Shown in pieces: positions 25,018-32,719 of a stretch of DNA of 38,029 bases. Numbering within the stretch: position 1 is the first letter of the stretch; each line of letters starts with the position of its first letter. The position numbers and the translations under genes were made by a program. The notes under the pieces were generated by a model. The model was not told where the DNA came from. It saw only the letters and a program-made list of their open reading frames with translations, and ran no database searches. The stretch covers positions 1 to 38,029 of the forward strand of contig CAMZKL010000073.1 of the NCBI GenBank assembly GCA_947311255.1, given 5' to 3'. Source of the DNA: an uncultured Chlorobiota bacterium. Lineage in GTDB: Bacteria; Bacteroidota; Bacteroidia; Bacteroidales; JAADGE01.

Positions 25018-26565
25018 TTATGCTTGATTATCAATTTCTTCTTCGTCTTCCATTAGCTCAATTATTTCAATATCTAATTCAATAAGTTCTTTGAATTTTC
25101 TACCATCATTAAGCATTGAAATATCACCGGTATTATAATGCCATTTAACTTCAACTTTATTATTTTTAGAAATTTCTTCAAGAATTAAAAGTACCTTAAC
25201 TAGTTGTCTGTCAGTAGCAGTATTATAATAGTCAAACTGAAAAATTACAGTTGTTTTTTCTGCTGGGTGTTTTTTATACAAGTTTAACCAGTCAACAACA
25301 GGTTTAAAAAAACTAACTGCATTTTCAGGAATTGATTTTCCTTTAAAGCTAATAATACCTTTTCTAGAATCAAGAGATATTTCAGGAGTATCGTCCTGCT
25401 CTTGAATTATGTAGTTTCCTAATCCGTCTTTCATTTTGTTTGTATATATTTTTAATTTAAAAAATGAAAATTCTTCATCTATCTTATAAAAATCATAAAT
25501 AAATGGTGTTTTGCTTTTTAACTTAATATCAAGTAAACCCAAACCGGGGTTTTCATCTGATGATTTTTTATTGATATTTAATAAAGTTTCATTATAAGCA
25601 ACTTCTTGTTCTTTTTCAGTTAAACTATTTGTATATTCTAGTCTGTCTTTAAAATCATCAATTTTTGAATTAAGAATATAGTTACCCGAAGTAAATATTA
25701 GTTTATCAGAAGTTTCGCGTATAAAAAATATTGCATGCTTTCCTTTTACTTTATTGAAAATATATTCATCTGCATGATTTACAATATTTTGCAAAACTTC
25801 AACCATAATATTAAAAACTTTCATTTTTAAAATTACAGTTCCTTGAAGTTGATATTCTGTAATAGCTAGTAAACTAACTAAAGTTTCCTGAGTGAAAGCA
25901 CCAATAAAATTTAGAAGAATATTCTGCTTTTCTAATAACTTATGCCTCTGAATAATTCTATTTATTGATTCATTTCCATTATCTTTTGATTCGATTCCGG
26001 TGTCAAGAATTTTAGTGTGCATATAAAAGAAGGAATATATTTCATTTATTTCACTAAATTTATATACTAATTTACATCCTGATTTACGAGCAATTTCAAT
26101 TAATCCAAGCCCTGCACCACCCTTGTCAGAATATGCACCTTCATCTAATATTTCTAATGAGTATTCTTTTAATTCTTGTTTACTTAGGCTGTTAATTTTG
26201 TCTATTTGTGCCTTAATATTTTTTTTATTCTCTTTTTTTATTAAATTACCTGTTGTTATATAATAACCATCAGGTTTATACTCAACAGCAAATAGACCTG
26301 GAAATCCAACTTCTTCTTCAAATTGATTTGAACTTTGGTGTCTTGTTATATTTTGCAAACCTTCAACAATTATAAAAAAAACTCTTTTTCTTATTTTCTT
26401 TTCAACATTTTCATTTTGAAGATTTGATTCTGTAAGAGAAAGGATGGTATCTGTTATTTTTGTAGTGAAACTTCCTCTATAGGTGTATTCCATAATACTT
26501 CCTTGCATACTTTTAAAAAGATTAAAAGCAAAGTTATTATTTTTTTCTATAAAGGAAATATCCAT
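25018..26565 (-). CDS. SiaB-SiaB-SiaC fusion: two GHKL-like kinase domains joined to a SiaC-type phospho-target
   Basis: Residues ~10-190 and ~205-375 are two related SiaB-like (DUF6272) ATPase domains. Each keeps an N-box (Glu68-Asn72-His76 in VEGLQNITRH; Glu256-Asn260-His264 in VEVLQNIVNH) and a G-box (GGAGLGLIEIA near 149; NPGLGLLDIK near 339). Residues ~390-505 match the SiaC/DUF1987 family: TPEISLDSRKGIISFKGKSIPEN, then FFKPVVDWLNLY and FDYYNTATDRQ, where Thr449 corresponds to the Thr of the conserved YFNTSSSK region phosphorylated in SiaC. In Pseudomonas SiaB phosphorylates SiaC and a PP2C phosphatase reverses it; these are normally separate proteins. Here kinase and target are one polypeptide. 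It is cytosolic and precedes the K+ channel gene by 18 bp. Confidence 0.87.
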   Translation of the reverse strand: MDISFIEKNNNFAFNLFKSMQGSIMEYTYRGSFTTKITDTILSLTESNLQNENVEKKIRKRVFFIIVEGLQNITRHQSSNQFEEEVGFPGLFAVEYKPDGYYITTGNLIKKENKKNIKAQIDKINSLSKQELKEYSLEILDEGAYSDKGGAGLGLIEIARKSGCKLVYKFSEINEIYSFFYMHTKILDTGIESKDNGNESINRIIQRHKLLEKQNILLNFIGAFTQETLVSLLAITEYQLQGTVILKMKVFNIMVEVLQNIVNHADEYIFNKVKGKHAIFFIRETSDKLIFTSGNYILNSKIDDFKDRLEYTNSLTEKEQEVAYNETLLNINKKSSDENPGLGLLDIKLKSKTPFIYDFYKIDEEFSFFKLKIYTNKMKDGLGNYIIQEQDDTPEISLDSRKGIISFKGKSIPENAVSFFKPVVDWLNLYKKHPAEKTTVIFQFDYYNTATDRQLVKVLLILEEISKNNKVEVKWHYNTGDISMLNDGRKFKELIELDIEIIELMEDEEEIDNQA

Positions 26566-26598
26566 TGGTTACTCTAATATTTAACAATATTAATTTAA

Positions 26599-26606
26599 CA
26601 AAAATA
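26599..26606 (-). promoter_or_regulatory. -7 promoter element (TATTTTTG) of the SiaB/SiaC-channel unit
   Basis: Minus-strand match to TAnnTTTG, 33 bp before the ATG of the fusion gene and downstream of the C1 peptidase stop. It supports separate transcription of the two-gene unit. Confidence 0.4.
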
Positions 26607-26688
26607 TAATTTTTTTTTAATAAACGAAAGAAATTGAAAGTATTAATTAATTGTTGAAAAATTTCATAAGATACTGATTATTTATTGG

Positions 26689-28074
26689 TTAGTCTATATG
26701 TTCAGTTTCAATAATTAGTGCTGAAATTGTTTTTTTACTATTTTTTACACTAAACGACGGATTTTGTTGACGAAAGGATATATTTGCTCCGTGAACTAAC
26801 TTGTCTTTTAAAACTTTTTGTATTCTGACTTTGAAAGAACCTGAGGAATTTTCAATTTTTTGTTTAATTTCTTCAATATTTAATTTTTCTTTCGAATATA
26901 AAACACACAAATAATCTTTGCCAATTGTGTTATCTGTTTGTATAAAATGTTCTTCATCCGGAATTGCTATTCTGTTATTAGAATAATTTAATGCAGGAGA
27001 AATGCCTGGTTTGTGTGGAAATATTGTAAAAGTTTTCCCGGTAGCATCAAAACCAAAGGCATAAACAAACGCTGGTTCCGAATTAGAAATATATAATCTA
27101 AATTTGGTTCCAGACCGATAGGCTTCAACAGTTTTGTAAATTCCATTATAATAAGTAGCTTTACTTTCAACACCATCGGATTTAACAAACTTTACACTTC
27201 CCGAAAAACTATACTTCTTTTCAATTTTATTACTTTTAAATTTTATCATTTCATAAGCATATTTTACAAAATCATGAAAATCTGCATATTTTACCCAAAT
27301 AAAACCTTCATTTCCCCATTTAGTTCCCCAACTATTAATTATTTCAAAAGCTCCTCCATATTTTGAATCATCATATCCAATAACGCACATTGCGTGTCCG
27401 CCATATATTAGCTTACTACTTTCAGTAGGTTTCCATACACCAAAGGCAGTGTTAAAAGAGGGAGGAACATTCATTCCAATTATAACAGGATTATTTTCTG
27501 ATAAACTTTTCTTTACAGCTTTAATTTTAAAATCTTTTGAATCAAACATACTGAATATTTTTGCATAATCAGTTATCTTATATTGTTTAGCTTTTGCAAA
27601 AACATCAGCAGGAAGATAAGAAGGGCAATTAGCTTCTGACATATCAGAAAATTTACAAACTCCTTTTGTTTTCATTATGTCCAAAGCATTTTTTATTGAA
27701 GATCCTAGTTTGCAATAAGTATCTGTTGAAGATTTTATTTGTTTATAAATAAAGCCAGGTGAAAAAGTATTTGCAGTTGTTTTAATTAAGTCTGTTCTTT
27801 TTTTATTTATTGACTCAAGAATTGTCATACCGGCATATGCCGAAGACCATCCAACACAAGTTCCATATTGCCCCTGACTATTTGGAATTGGAGCATATTT
27901 TTTCAGAGAATATGATTTTGGAAGCTCTGAATAAAGACTTCTAGTTAAATTTGCTTTTTTCTTTACTGTTTTATATTCTGCATCATTAAAATTTAAACCA
28001 AATCCGTGTTCTTGCGAAAGAATTAAACTAAATGTAAAAATTAATGATATAAGTAATAAAAAATGTTTTTTCAT
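26689..28074 (-). CDS. secreted C1A (papain-type) cysteine peptidase with DUF4384-like C-terminal domain
   Basis: Signal peptide 1-20 (...ILSQ). The papain fold spans ~50-280 with all key residues: oxyanion Gln67 and nucleophile Cys73 (QGQYGTCVGWSSAY), His227 (GGHAMCVIGYDD) and Asn247 (NSWGTKWGNEGFIWVKY). The C-terminal ~290-430 region (FRLYISNSEPAFVYAFGFDATGKTFTIFP, IAIPDEEHFIQTDN, DYLCVLYSKEKL) resembles DUF4384, a beta-sandwich domain often found in secreted Bacteroidota proteins. No T9SS sorting domain is seen. It could act in the periplasm on proteins or peptides. The long predicted leader shares sequence with two other exported-protein genes. Confidence 0.88.
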   Translation of the reverse strand: MKKHFLLLISLIFTFSLILSQEHGFGLNFNDAEYKTVKKKANLTRSLYSELPKSYSLKKYAPIPNSQGQYGTCVGWSSAYAGMTILESINKKRTDLIKTTANTFSPGFIYKQIKSSTDTYCKLGSSIKNALDIMKTKGVCKFSDMSEANCPSYLPADVFAKAKQYKITDYAKIFSMFDSKDFKIKAVKKSLSENNPVIIGMNVPPSFNTAFGVWKPTESSKLIYGGHAMCVIGYDDSKYGGAFEIINSWGTKWGNEGFIWVKYADFHDFVKYAYEMIKFKSNKIEKKYSFSGSVKFVKSDGVESKATYYNGIYKTVEAYRSGTKFRLYISNSEPAFVYAFGFDATGKTFTIFPHKPGISPALNYSNNRIAIPDEEHFIQTDNTIGKDYLCVLYSKEKLNIEEIKQKIENSSGSFKVRIQKVLKDKLVHGANISFRQQNPSFSVKNSKKTISALIIETEHID

Positions 28075-28258
28075 GTGTCTAAAATTTTATAATTAATTGA
28101 TATTGAGCAAATTGATTGTGTTCTTTTATTTATAAAAATTGTTTTGCTCTGCACATAGGAACACTTGCTTTCTTTTGCACGTAATCATGGTGCTGAATTA
28201 TAGTCATGTCCTTGCGTGTCAAAATCTTTGTTGTGAGTGTTTCATTTTCTTTGTTTGA
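28075..28258 (-). promoter_or_regulatory. shared leader, copy A (upstream of the C1 peptidase)
   Basis: This is the longest copy. Toward the gene it reads CACTCACAACAAAGATTTTG, ACACGCAAGGACATGACTAT, an extra segment with GCACCATGATTACGTGC (short GCAC/GTGC stem), CCTATGTGCAGAGCAAAACA, CTCAATATCAATTAATTATA and TTTTAGACAC before ATG. The 499-bp gap 28075-28573 otherwise holds only AT-rich DNA and two candidate -7 elements; no gene was found. Confidence 0.7.
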
Positions 28259-28311
28259 GCTTCGTAAATAATATTTTTAAAGAGATATAAACTTTATTAA
28301 GTTCTATAATA

Positions 28312-28319
28312 CAAATATA
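28312..28319 (-). promoter_or_regulatory. candidate -7 element (TATATTTG) for the C1 peptidase gene
   Basis: Minus-strand match to TAnnTTTG. It lies 237 bp upstream of the coding start, against 232 bp for the equivalent candidate of the MORN-repeat gene, so shared leader A would be transcribed as a 5' UTR of about 230 nt. Confidence 0.4.
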
Positions 28320-28549
28320 TAAAAGTCATTGCTACAAAACAATTTATTTTGACAAACTATATATTTATAAAATTTAATCTGTATTATTAAGTTACACATT
28401 AGAAAAGTTCATTAAATTCAATTATTATATATTTAAAGTATTCATTAACAATAGAATATGTAAAATATGAGTAGATGAATAATCCAATTTAATTTTCAAA
28501 ATACATTTCATGTTTGATTATTATCATTTTCTGAATCTAATTTTTGTTT

Positions 28550-28557
28550 TAATTTTG
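28550..28557 (+). promoter_or_regulatory. -7 promoter element (TAATTTTG) of hypA
   Basis: Exact TAnnTTTG match 16 bp before the hypA ATG, implying a very short leader. No -33 element at normal spacing was identified. Confidence 0.45.
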
Positions 28558-28573
28558 AAGAAAATACGAAATA

Positions 28574-28915
28574 ATGCACGAAATGTCAATTGTAGTAAGT
28601 ATTGTTGAAATTGCTGAAAGTGAAGCAAAAAAAGCAAATGCTGAAAAAATTACAGAAATGGAATTAGATATAGGCACAGTTTCAGGTATTGAAATTGATG
28701 CTTTAAATTTTGCTTTCGATAGCATAAAGCATAAAACTATGTTGAAAGATGCAGAAATAAAGATAAATATTATTGAAGCAAAATCTATTTGTGAAGATTG
28801 TAAGTATGAATTTAAAACAGAAAATGTTTACACTTTATGTCCTCAATGTGATTCATACAAAACAAGCATTTTGAAAGGAAAAGAAATGAAAGTAAAATCA
28901 ATTACTACCAATTAA
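28574..28915 (+). CDS. hypA: hydrogenase nickel chaperone HypA
   Basis: HypA delivers nickel with HypB to NiFe hydrogenase, and in some bacteria to urease. The protein starts MHEMS, with the nickel-binding His2, and has the zinc-finger cysteines 73, 76, 89 and 92 (CEDC, CPQC). Length is 113 aa. No hypC, hypD, hypE, hypF or hydrogenase gene follows; the next gene, 19 bp on, is hypB. Confidence 0.96.
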   Translation: MHEMSIVVSIVEIAESEAKKANAEKITEMELDIGTVSGIEIDALNFAFDSIKHKTMLKDAEIKINIIEAKSICEDCKYEFKTENVYTLCPQCDSYKTSILKGKEMKVKSITTN

Positions 28916-28934
28916 TTTTTTAAAAATTTAAACT

Positions 28935-29717
28935 ATGTGTATAACTTGTGGTTGCGAAGGAAATGAAAATGAAATAAAAATGACTGTGTTTGGAGAAAAA
29001 AGTGAAACAAAACATAATGAACACACTCATTCTCATGGGCATCATCATGAACATTCTCATTCGCATGAAATAAATTTAGAAACTAATATTTTAAATCAAA
29101 ATAACTTGCTTGCTGAAAGAAACAGAGGATATTTTGAAGCAAAAAATATATTTTCTATAAATATGATGAGTTCTCCTGGCTCTGGAAAAACAACTTTACT
29201 TGAAAAAACAATAAATGATTTAAAAAATAAAGTTCAATTATATGTTATTGAAGGAGACCAGCAAACCATGAATGATGCTGAAAGAATTGCTAATGCAGGA
29301 GCACCTGTTATTCAGGTAAATACAGGAAATGGTTGTCATTTAGATGCAGATATGATTAATAAAGCCGTAAAAAAACTAAATGTTAAAAATGATTCAATTG
29401 TTTTTATTGAGAATGTTGGTAATTTGGTGTGCCCGTCTTTATTTGATTTGGGAGAATCTAAACGCCTTGTGATAATGAGCACTACCGAAGGCGAGGATAA
29501 ACCAGTAAAATACCCAACAATTTTTGAAAATGCTGATATTTGTATCATTAATAAAATTGACCTTTTGCCCTATCTTAATTATGATATTGAAATTGCTAAA
29601 AATTATGCTTTAAGAGTAAATCATCATTTAGAATTTATTGAAGTTTCTGCAACTACCGGCGAAGGAATGGAAAAATGGTATGAAGCATTGTTAAAAATGC
29701 AAAAAACACAAGAGTGA
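28935..29717 (+). CDS. hypB: hydrogenase nickel-incorporation GTPase HypB
   Basis: This is a SIMIBI GTPase that powers nickel insertion. It has the N-terminal high-affinity nickel motif MCITCGC, a histidine-rich stretch (residues ~27-44, many H-S-H), the P-loop SSPGSGKTT (79-87), the interface metal site Cys134-His135 (NGCHLDADM), Cys166 (VCPSLFDLGE) and the NKID guanine motif (206-209). It probably both stores and delivers nickel. Its stop overlaps the next gene's GTG start by 4 bp. Confidence 0.97.
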   Translation: MCITCGCEGNENEIKMTVFGEKSETKHNEHTHSHGHHHEHSHSHEINLETNILNQNNLLAERNRGYFEAKNIFSINMMSSPGSGKTTLLEKTINDLKNKVQLYVIEGDQQTMNDAERIANAGAPVIQVNTGNGCHLDADMINKAVKKLNVKNDSIVFIENVGNLVCPSLFDLGESKRLVIMSTTEGEDKPVKYPTIFENADICIINKIDLLPYLNYDIEIAKNYALRVNHHLEFIEVSATTGEGMEKWYEALLKMQKTQE

Positions 29718-30355
29718 AAAGATTATTCTCTAAATTTAAAAAGATATTTGCAGCTTCGATACTATTTGTTTTCATATTATTTATTGTTTCAGAAAACATA
29801 ATTGGGCTTAATAAAAAGCTGTGTTTCAGTAATATAAATGATGTTCCATTTAATAAAGTTGGAATGGTGCTTGGCACATCAAAATATATAAGAAAGAAAC
29901 TTAACTACTATTATAAATACAGAATTGAAGCAACAATTCAATTATACCAAAATAAAAAAATAAAGTATATTTTAGTAAGCGGAGATAATTCTGAAAGTAA
30001 TTATAATGAGCCACAGACTTTTAAAAATGATTTAATTAAACTTGGAATTCCTGCTAGCAAAATTTATTTGGATTATGCAGGTTTCAGAACTTTTGATTCT
30101 GTAATAAGAAGTAAAGAAATTTTTGGACAAAAAAATATAACTTTTATTTCACAGCAGTTTCATAATGAAAGAGCAATTTTTATTGCAAAAAATAATGGAA
30201 TTGAGGCCGTTGCCTTTAATGCAAAAGATTTACACGGAAAACTTGGTCTTAAGACCAGAATTAGAGAACGATTTGCCAGAATAAAAGCGATTCTTGATGT
30301 TTTTGTTTTAAAAACTAAACCTAAATTCTTAGGCGATAAAGTTGTTATTAAATAA
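29714..30355 (+). CDS. sanA: SanA-type DUF218 envelope protein
   Basis: An N-terminal membrane anchor (~8-30) precedes a DUF218 domain: GMVLGTSKY, then ILVSGDN, YNEPQTFKNDLIKLGIP, LDYAGFRTFDSVIRSKEIF and ISQQFHNERAIFIA, all close to SanA of E. coli, which is linked to envelope barrier function. The start is GTG within GTGA, overlapping the hypB stop, so translation is coupled to hypB although no functional link is known. The 3' end overlaps the convergent HAD gene by 27 bp. Confidence 0.9.
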   Translation: MKRLFSKFKKIFAASILFVFILFIVSENIIGLNKKLCFSNINDVPFNKVGMVLGTSKYIRKKLNYYYKYRIEATIQLYQNKKIKYILVSGDNSESNYNEPQTFKNDLIKLGIPASKIYLDYAGFRTFDSVIRSKEIFGQKNITFISQQFHNERAIFIAKNNGIEAVAFNAKDLHGKLGLKTRIRERFARIKAILDVFVLKTKPKFLGDKVVIK

Positions 30356-31162
30356 ATTTATGGAATTAATAAAAGACAAAGGACTATCATTATTACTAGA
30401 AGTTTTTAAATATTTTTTTTTTAGAAATTCAGGAGCATTTGCAACAACAAAACTAATTTCACAAATATCCAAAAAATCAATATCATTATAATCGTTTCCT
30501 AAACCAATAGTTTTTTTAAGACTGATATTCAACCTGTTGCAAAGCCAAATTAAAGAACTTCCTTTATTTACTCCTGTGGGATAAATCTCCATCCAAATAG
30601 ATTTTCTATCAACAGGCGATGTTGCTCTTATGATACTAAATTCATTAAATTCAGTTTCTATTTGCTTAATAATAGCTGTATTTTTAGAAATGCAAATAAA
30701 CCTTGTTGCTTCTTTAAAATTATCAAAATTAGAAAGCTCAGAAATATGTTTTTTATAGATTGCATTAAGTGTATTAAAATCTGTATTTTCTTTTGAAAAT
30801 ATTTTATATGTATATTTATGACTATAAGGAATTTTGTCTCTTATTTGAAAATCAAGTTTGAGCTCATTTAGTCTTTTTGCAATCTTTGTAACATCATTGC
30901 TATTAATAAATTTTAGGCTTATTAATTCTTTAGTTTTAAAATCTATTATTCCTGCACCTGCATCAAAAATTAAATAGTCAATAGGGAATTTATCATCAAA
31001 AACTTCGTAAAAACTAAATAATGACCTGCCTGTTGCAATTATTCTTGTAATATTATTCTTTCCTAAAATTTTTAATGTTCTTAAGTCATCTTTGCTCACT
31101 TCTTTGTTATCATTTATGAGGGTTCCATCTAGATCTATTATTATTGCTTTTGTTTTTCTCAT
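30329..31162 (-). CDS. Cof-type HAD-family phosphatase
   Basis: The HAD core is complete: DLDGT near the N-terminus (nucleophile Asp and acid Asp), IIATGRSLFS (motif II region), the lysine in GVNKGSSLIWLC (motif III) and GLGNDYNDIDFL (motif IV acidic residues). The long insertion before motif III is a C2B cap, as in Cof proteins that act on sugar phosphates or flavin-type phosphates. The ATG at 31162 puts the first strand at the normal position; an ATG 11 codons upstream is possible. It follows glmM by about 70 bp and may be co-transcribed. Confidence 0.9.
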   Translation of the reverse strand: MRKTKAIIIDLDGTLINDNKEVSKDDLRTLKILGKNNITRIIATGRSLFSFYEVFDDKFPIDYLIFDAGAGIIDFKTKELISLKFINSNDVTKIAKRLNELKLDFQIRDKIPYSHKYTYKIFSKENTDFNTLNAIYKKHISELSNFDNFKEATRFICISKNTAIIKQIETEFNEFSIIRATSPVDRKSIWMEIYPTGVNKGSSLIWLCNRLNISLKKTIGLGNDYNDIDFLDICEISFVVANAPEFLKKKYLKTSSNNDSPLSFINSINLFNNNFIA

Positions 31163-31230
31163 TAAAATATTCTGAAGTGTAAAAAAAATATTCAAAGTTC
31201 CAAACTTGAAAAAGTTTGTTATTGCTAAAC

Positions 31231-32628
31231 TTATAAATTATCAACATCATTCATTATCATCATAGCAAATTCTTCTGATTGTTTATAAGTTTTACTTTCT
31301 GCATAAATTCTAATAATAGGCTCGGTGTTGGATTTGCGAAGATGTACCCAGCCATCTTTAAAGTCTAATTTAACTCCATCAATGTCAGATATTTGCACAT
31401 TTTCTTTGTTTTCATATTTTTTCTTAATTTCTTTCAAAATATTATCAACATCAGTTTCTGGTGTAAGTTGTATTTTGTTTTTTGAAATATAATAATTAGG
31501 ATAAGTTGCCCTAAGTTTCGAGCAAGTTTTACACGATTTTGCAAGATGCGTTAAAAATAGTGCAATACCAATTAACGAATCTCGTCCATAATGAAGGGGC
31601 GGAAAAATTACTCCACCATTTCCCTCGCCACCAAAAACAGCATTTGTTTCTTTCATTTTTGCCACAACATTAACTTCGCCTACTGCTGATGCAGAATATT
31701 TGCCTCCATGTTTTTCAGTAACATCACGCAAAGCACGGCTCGATGATAAGTTTGAAACAGTATTTCCTCCACCGTTTTTTGCCAAAATATAATCAGCAAT
31801 AGCAACAATTGTATATTCTTCGCCAAACATTGTTCCGTTTTCATTAATTATTGCTAGGCGGTCAACATCCGGATCTACCACAAAACCTACATCAGCTTTT
31901 TGTTTTTTTATTACTTCTGAAATTTCTGTTAAATTTTCAGGTAGAGGTTCAGGATTATGAGCAAAAATTCCAGTGGGTTCGCAATTTAATTCAATAGTAT
32001 TTTCTACACCCAAAGCTTTTAAAAGAGCTGGTAATGCAATTCCTCCAACTGAATTAACGGCATCAATTATAACTTTAAAATTTGCTTTTTTTATTGCATC
32101 AGCATCAACTAAGTTATTTTGTAAAACTAAATCTATATGCTTTTGCAAATAATCTTTTTCTGTTGTTTTCCCTATATCATCAATTTGGGCATAACTTATT
32201 GTATTGAACTCTTTATCAATAAATTGCAGTAATTCACTTCCATCTTCAGCCGATAAAAATTCACCATTTTCATTCAGCAATTTTAGTGCATTCCATTGTT
32301 TTGGATTATGGCTTGCTGTTAGGATTATTCCGCCGTCTGCATTTTCTTCTGTAACAGCAATTTCGGTAGTTGGTGTTGTTGCTAGTCCAATATTTACTAC
32401 ATCTGCACCCATACCACTTAAAGTTCCTAAAACTAAATTTAAAACTTGTATTCCTGACAGCCTGGCATCACGACCTACTACAATTTTTAAATGTTTTTTA
32501 TTAAGTTTTTTTTGCATTAAATGTGCATATGCTGATGTGAATTTTACAATATCAATTGGTGTTAAATTATCTCCGGGAGTTCCTCCAATTGTTCCCCTTA
32601 TTCCTGAAACTGATTTTATTAAGCTCAT
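31231..32628 (-). CDS. glmM: phosphoglucosamine mutase (phosphohexomutase family)
   Basis: This alpha-D-phosphohexomutase has all four motifs: active Ser106 in TASHNP, Mg2+-binding DPDVDR (252-257), the sugar-binding loop GGEGNGG (near 333-339) and the phosphate-binding RKSNTEPIIRIYAE near the C-terminus. The likely role is conversion of glucosamine-6-phosphate to glucosamine-1-phosphate for cell wall precursors. The loop GGEGNGG differs from the GGEQSGH of E. coli GlmM, so a phosphomannomutase/phosphoglucomutase activity cannot be excluded. Confidence 0.88.
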   Translation of the reverse strand: MSLIKSVSGIRGTIGGTPGDNLTPIDIVKFTSAYAHLMQKKLNKKHLKIVVGRDARLSGIQVLNLVLGTLSGMGADVVNIGLATTPTTEIAVTEENADGGIILTASHNPKQWNALKLLNENGEFLSAEDGSELLQFIDKEFNTISYAQIDDIGKTTEKDYLQKHIDLVLQNNLVDADAIKKANFKVIIDAVNSVGGIALPALLKALGVENTIELNCEPTGIFAHNPEPLPENLTEISEVIKKQKADVGFVVDPDVDRLAIINENGTMFGEEYTIVAIADYILAKNGGGNTVSNLSSSRALRDVTEKHGGKYSASAVGEVNVVAKMKETNAVFGGEGNGGVIFPPLHYGRDSLIGIALFLTHLAKSCKTCSKLRATYPNYYISKNKIQLTPETDVDNILKEIKKKYENKENVQISDIDGVKLDFKDGWVHLRKSNTEPIIRIYAESKTYKQSEEFAMMIMNDVDNL

Positions 32629-32645
32629 ATTTTTAAATTTTACTG

Positions 32646-32653
32646 CAAAAATA
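32646..32653 (-). promoter_or_regulatory. -7 promoter element (TATTTTTG) of glmM
   Basis: Minus-strand TAnnTTTG match 17 bp before the glmM ATG, within the divergent region shared with the SGNH hydrolase gene. Confidence 0.45.
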
Positions 32654-32687
32654 TGAATTTGATGCAGACTTTATTAAAAAATCAAAA

Positions 32688-32695
32688 TATATTTG
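32688..32695 (+). promoter_or_regulatory. -7 promoter element (TATATTTG) of the SGNH hydrolase gene
   Basis: Plus-strand TAnnTTTG match 24 bp before the ATG at 32720. A TTTG at 32658-32661 is the nearest -33 candidate, at a spacing of 26 bp. Confidence 0.45.
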
Positions 32696-32719
32696 CAATT
32701 TTAACAGAAACATATTTTA

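Noticed and set aside
28075-28573. Small gene in the gap before hypA
   Set aside because: No open frame with a sensible start and protein-like composition was seen; the gap is explained by the shared leader and promoter elements.
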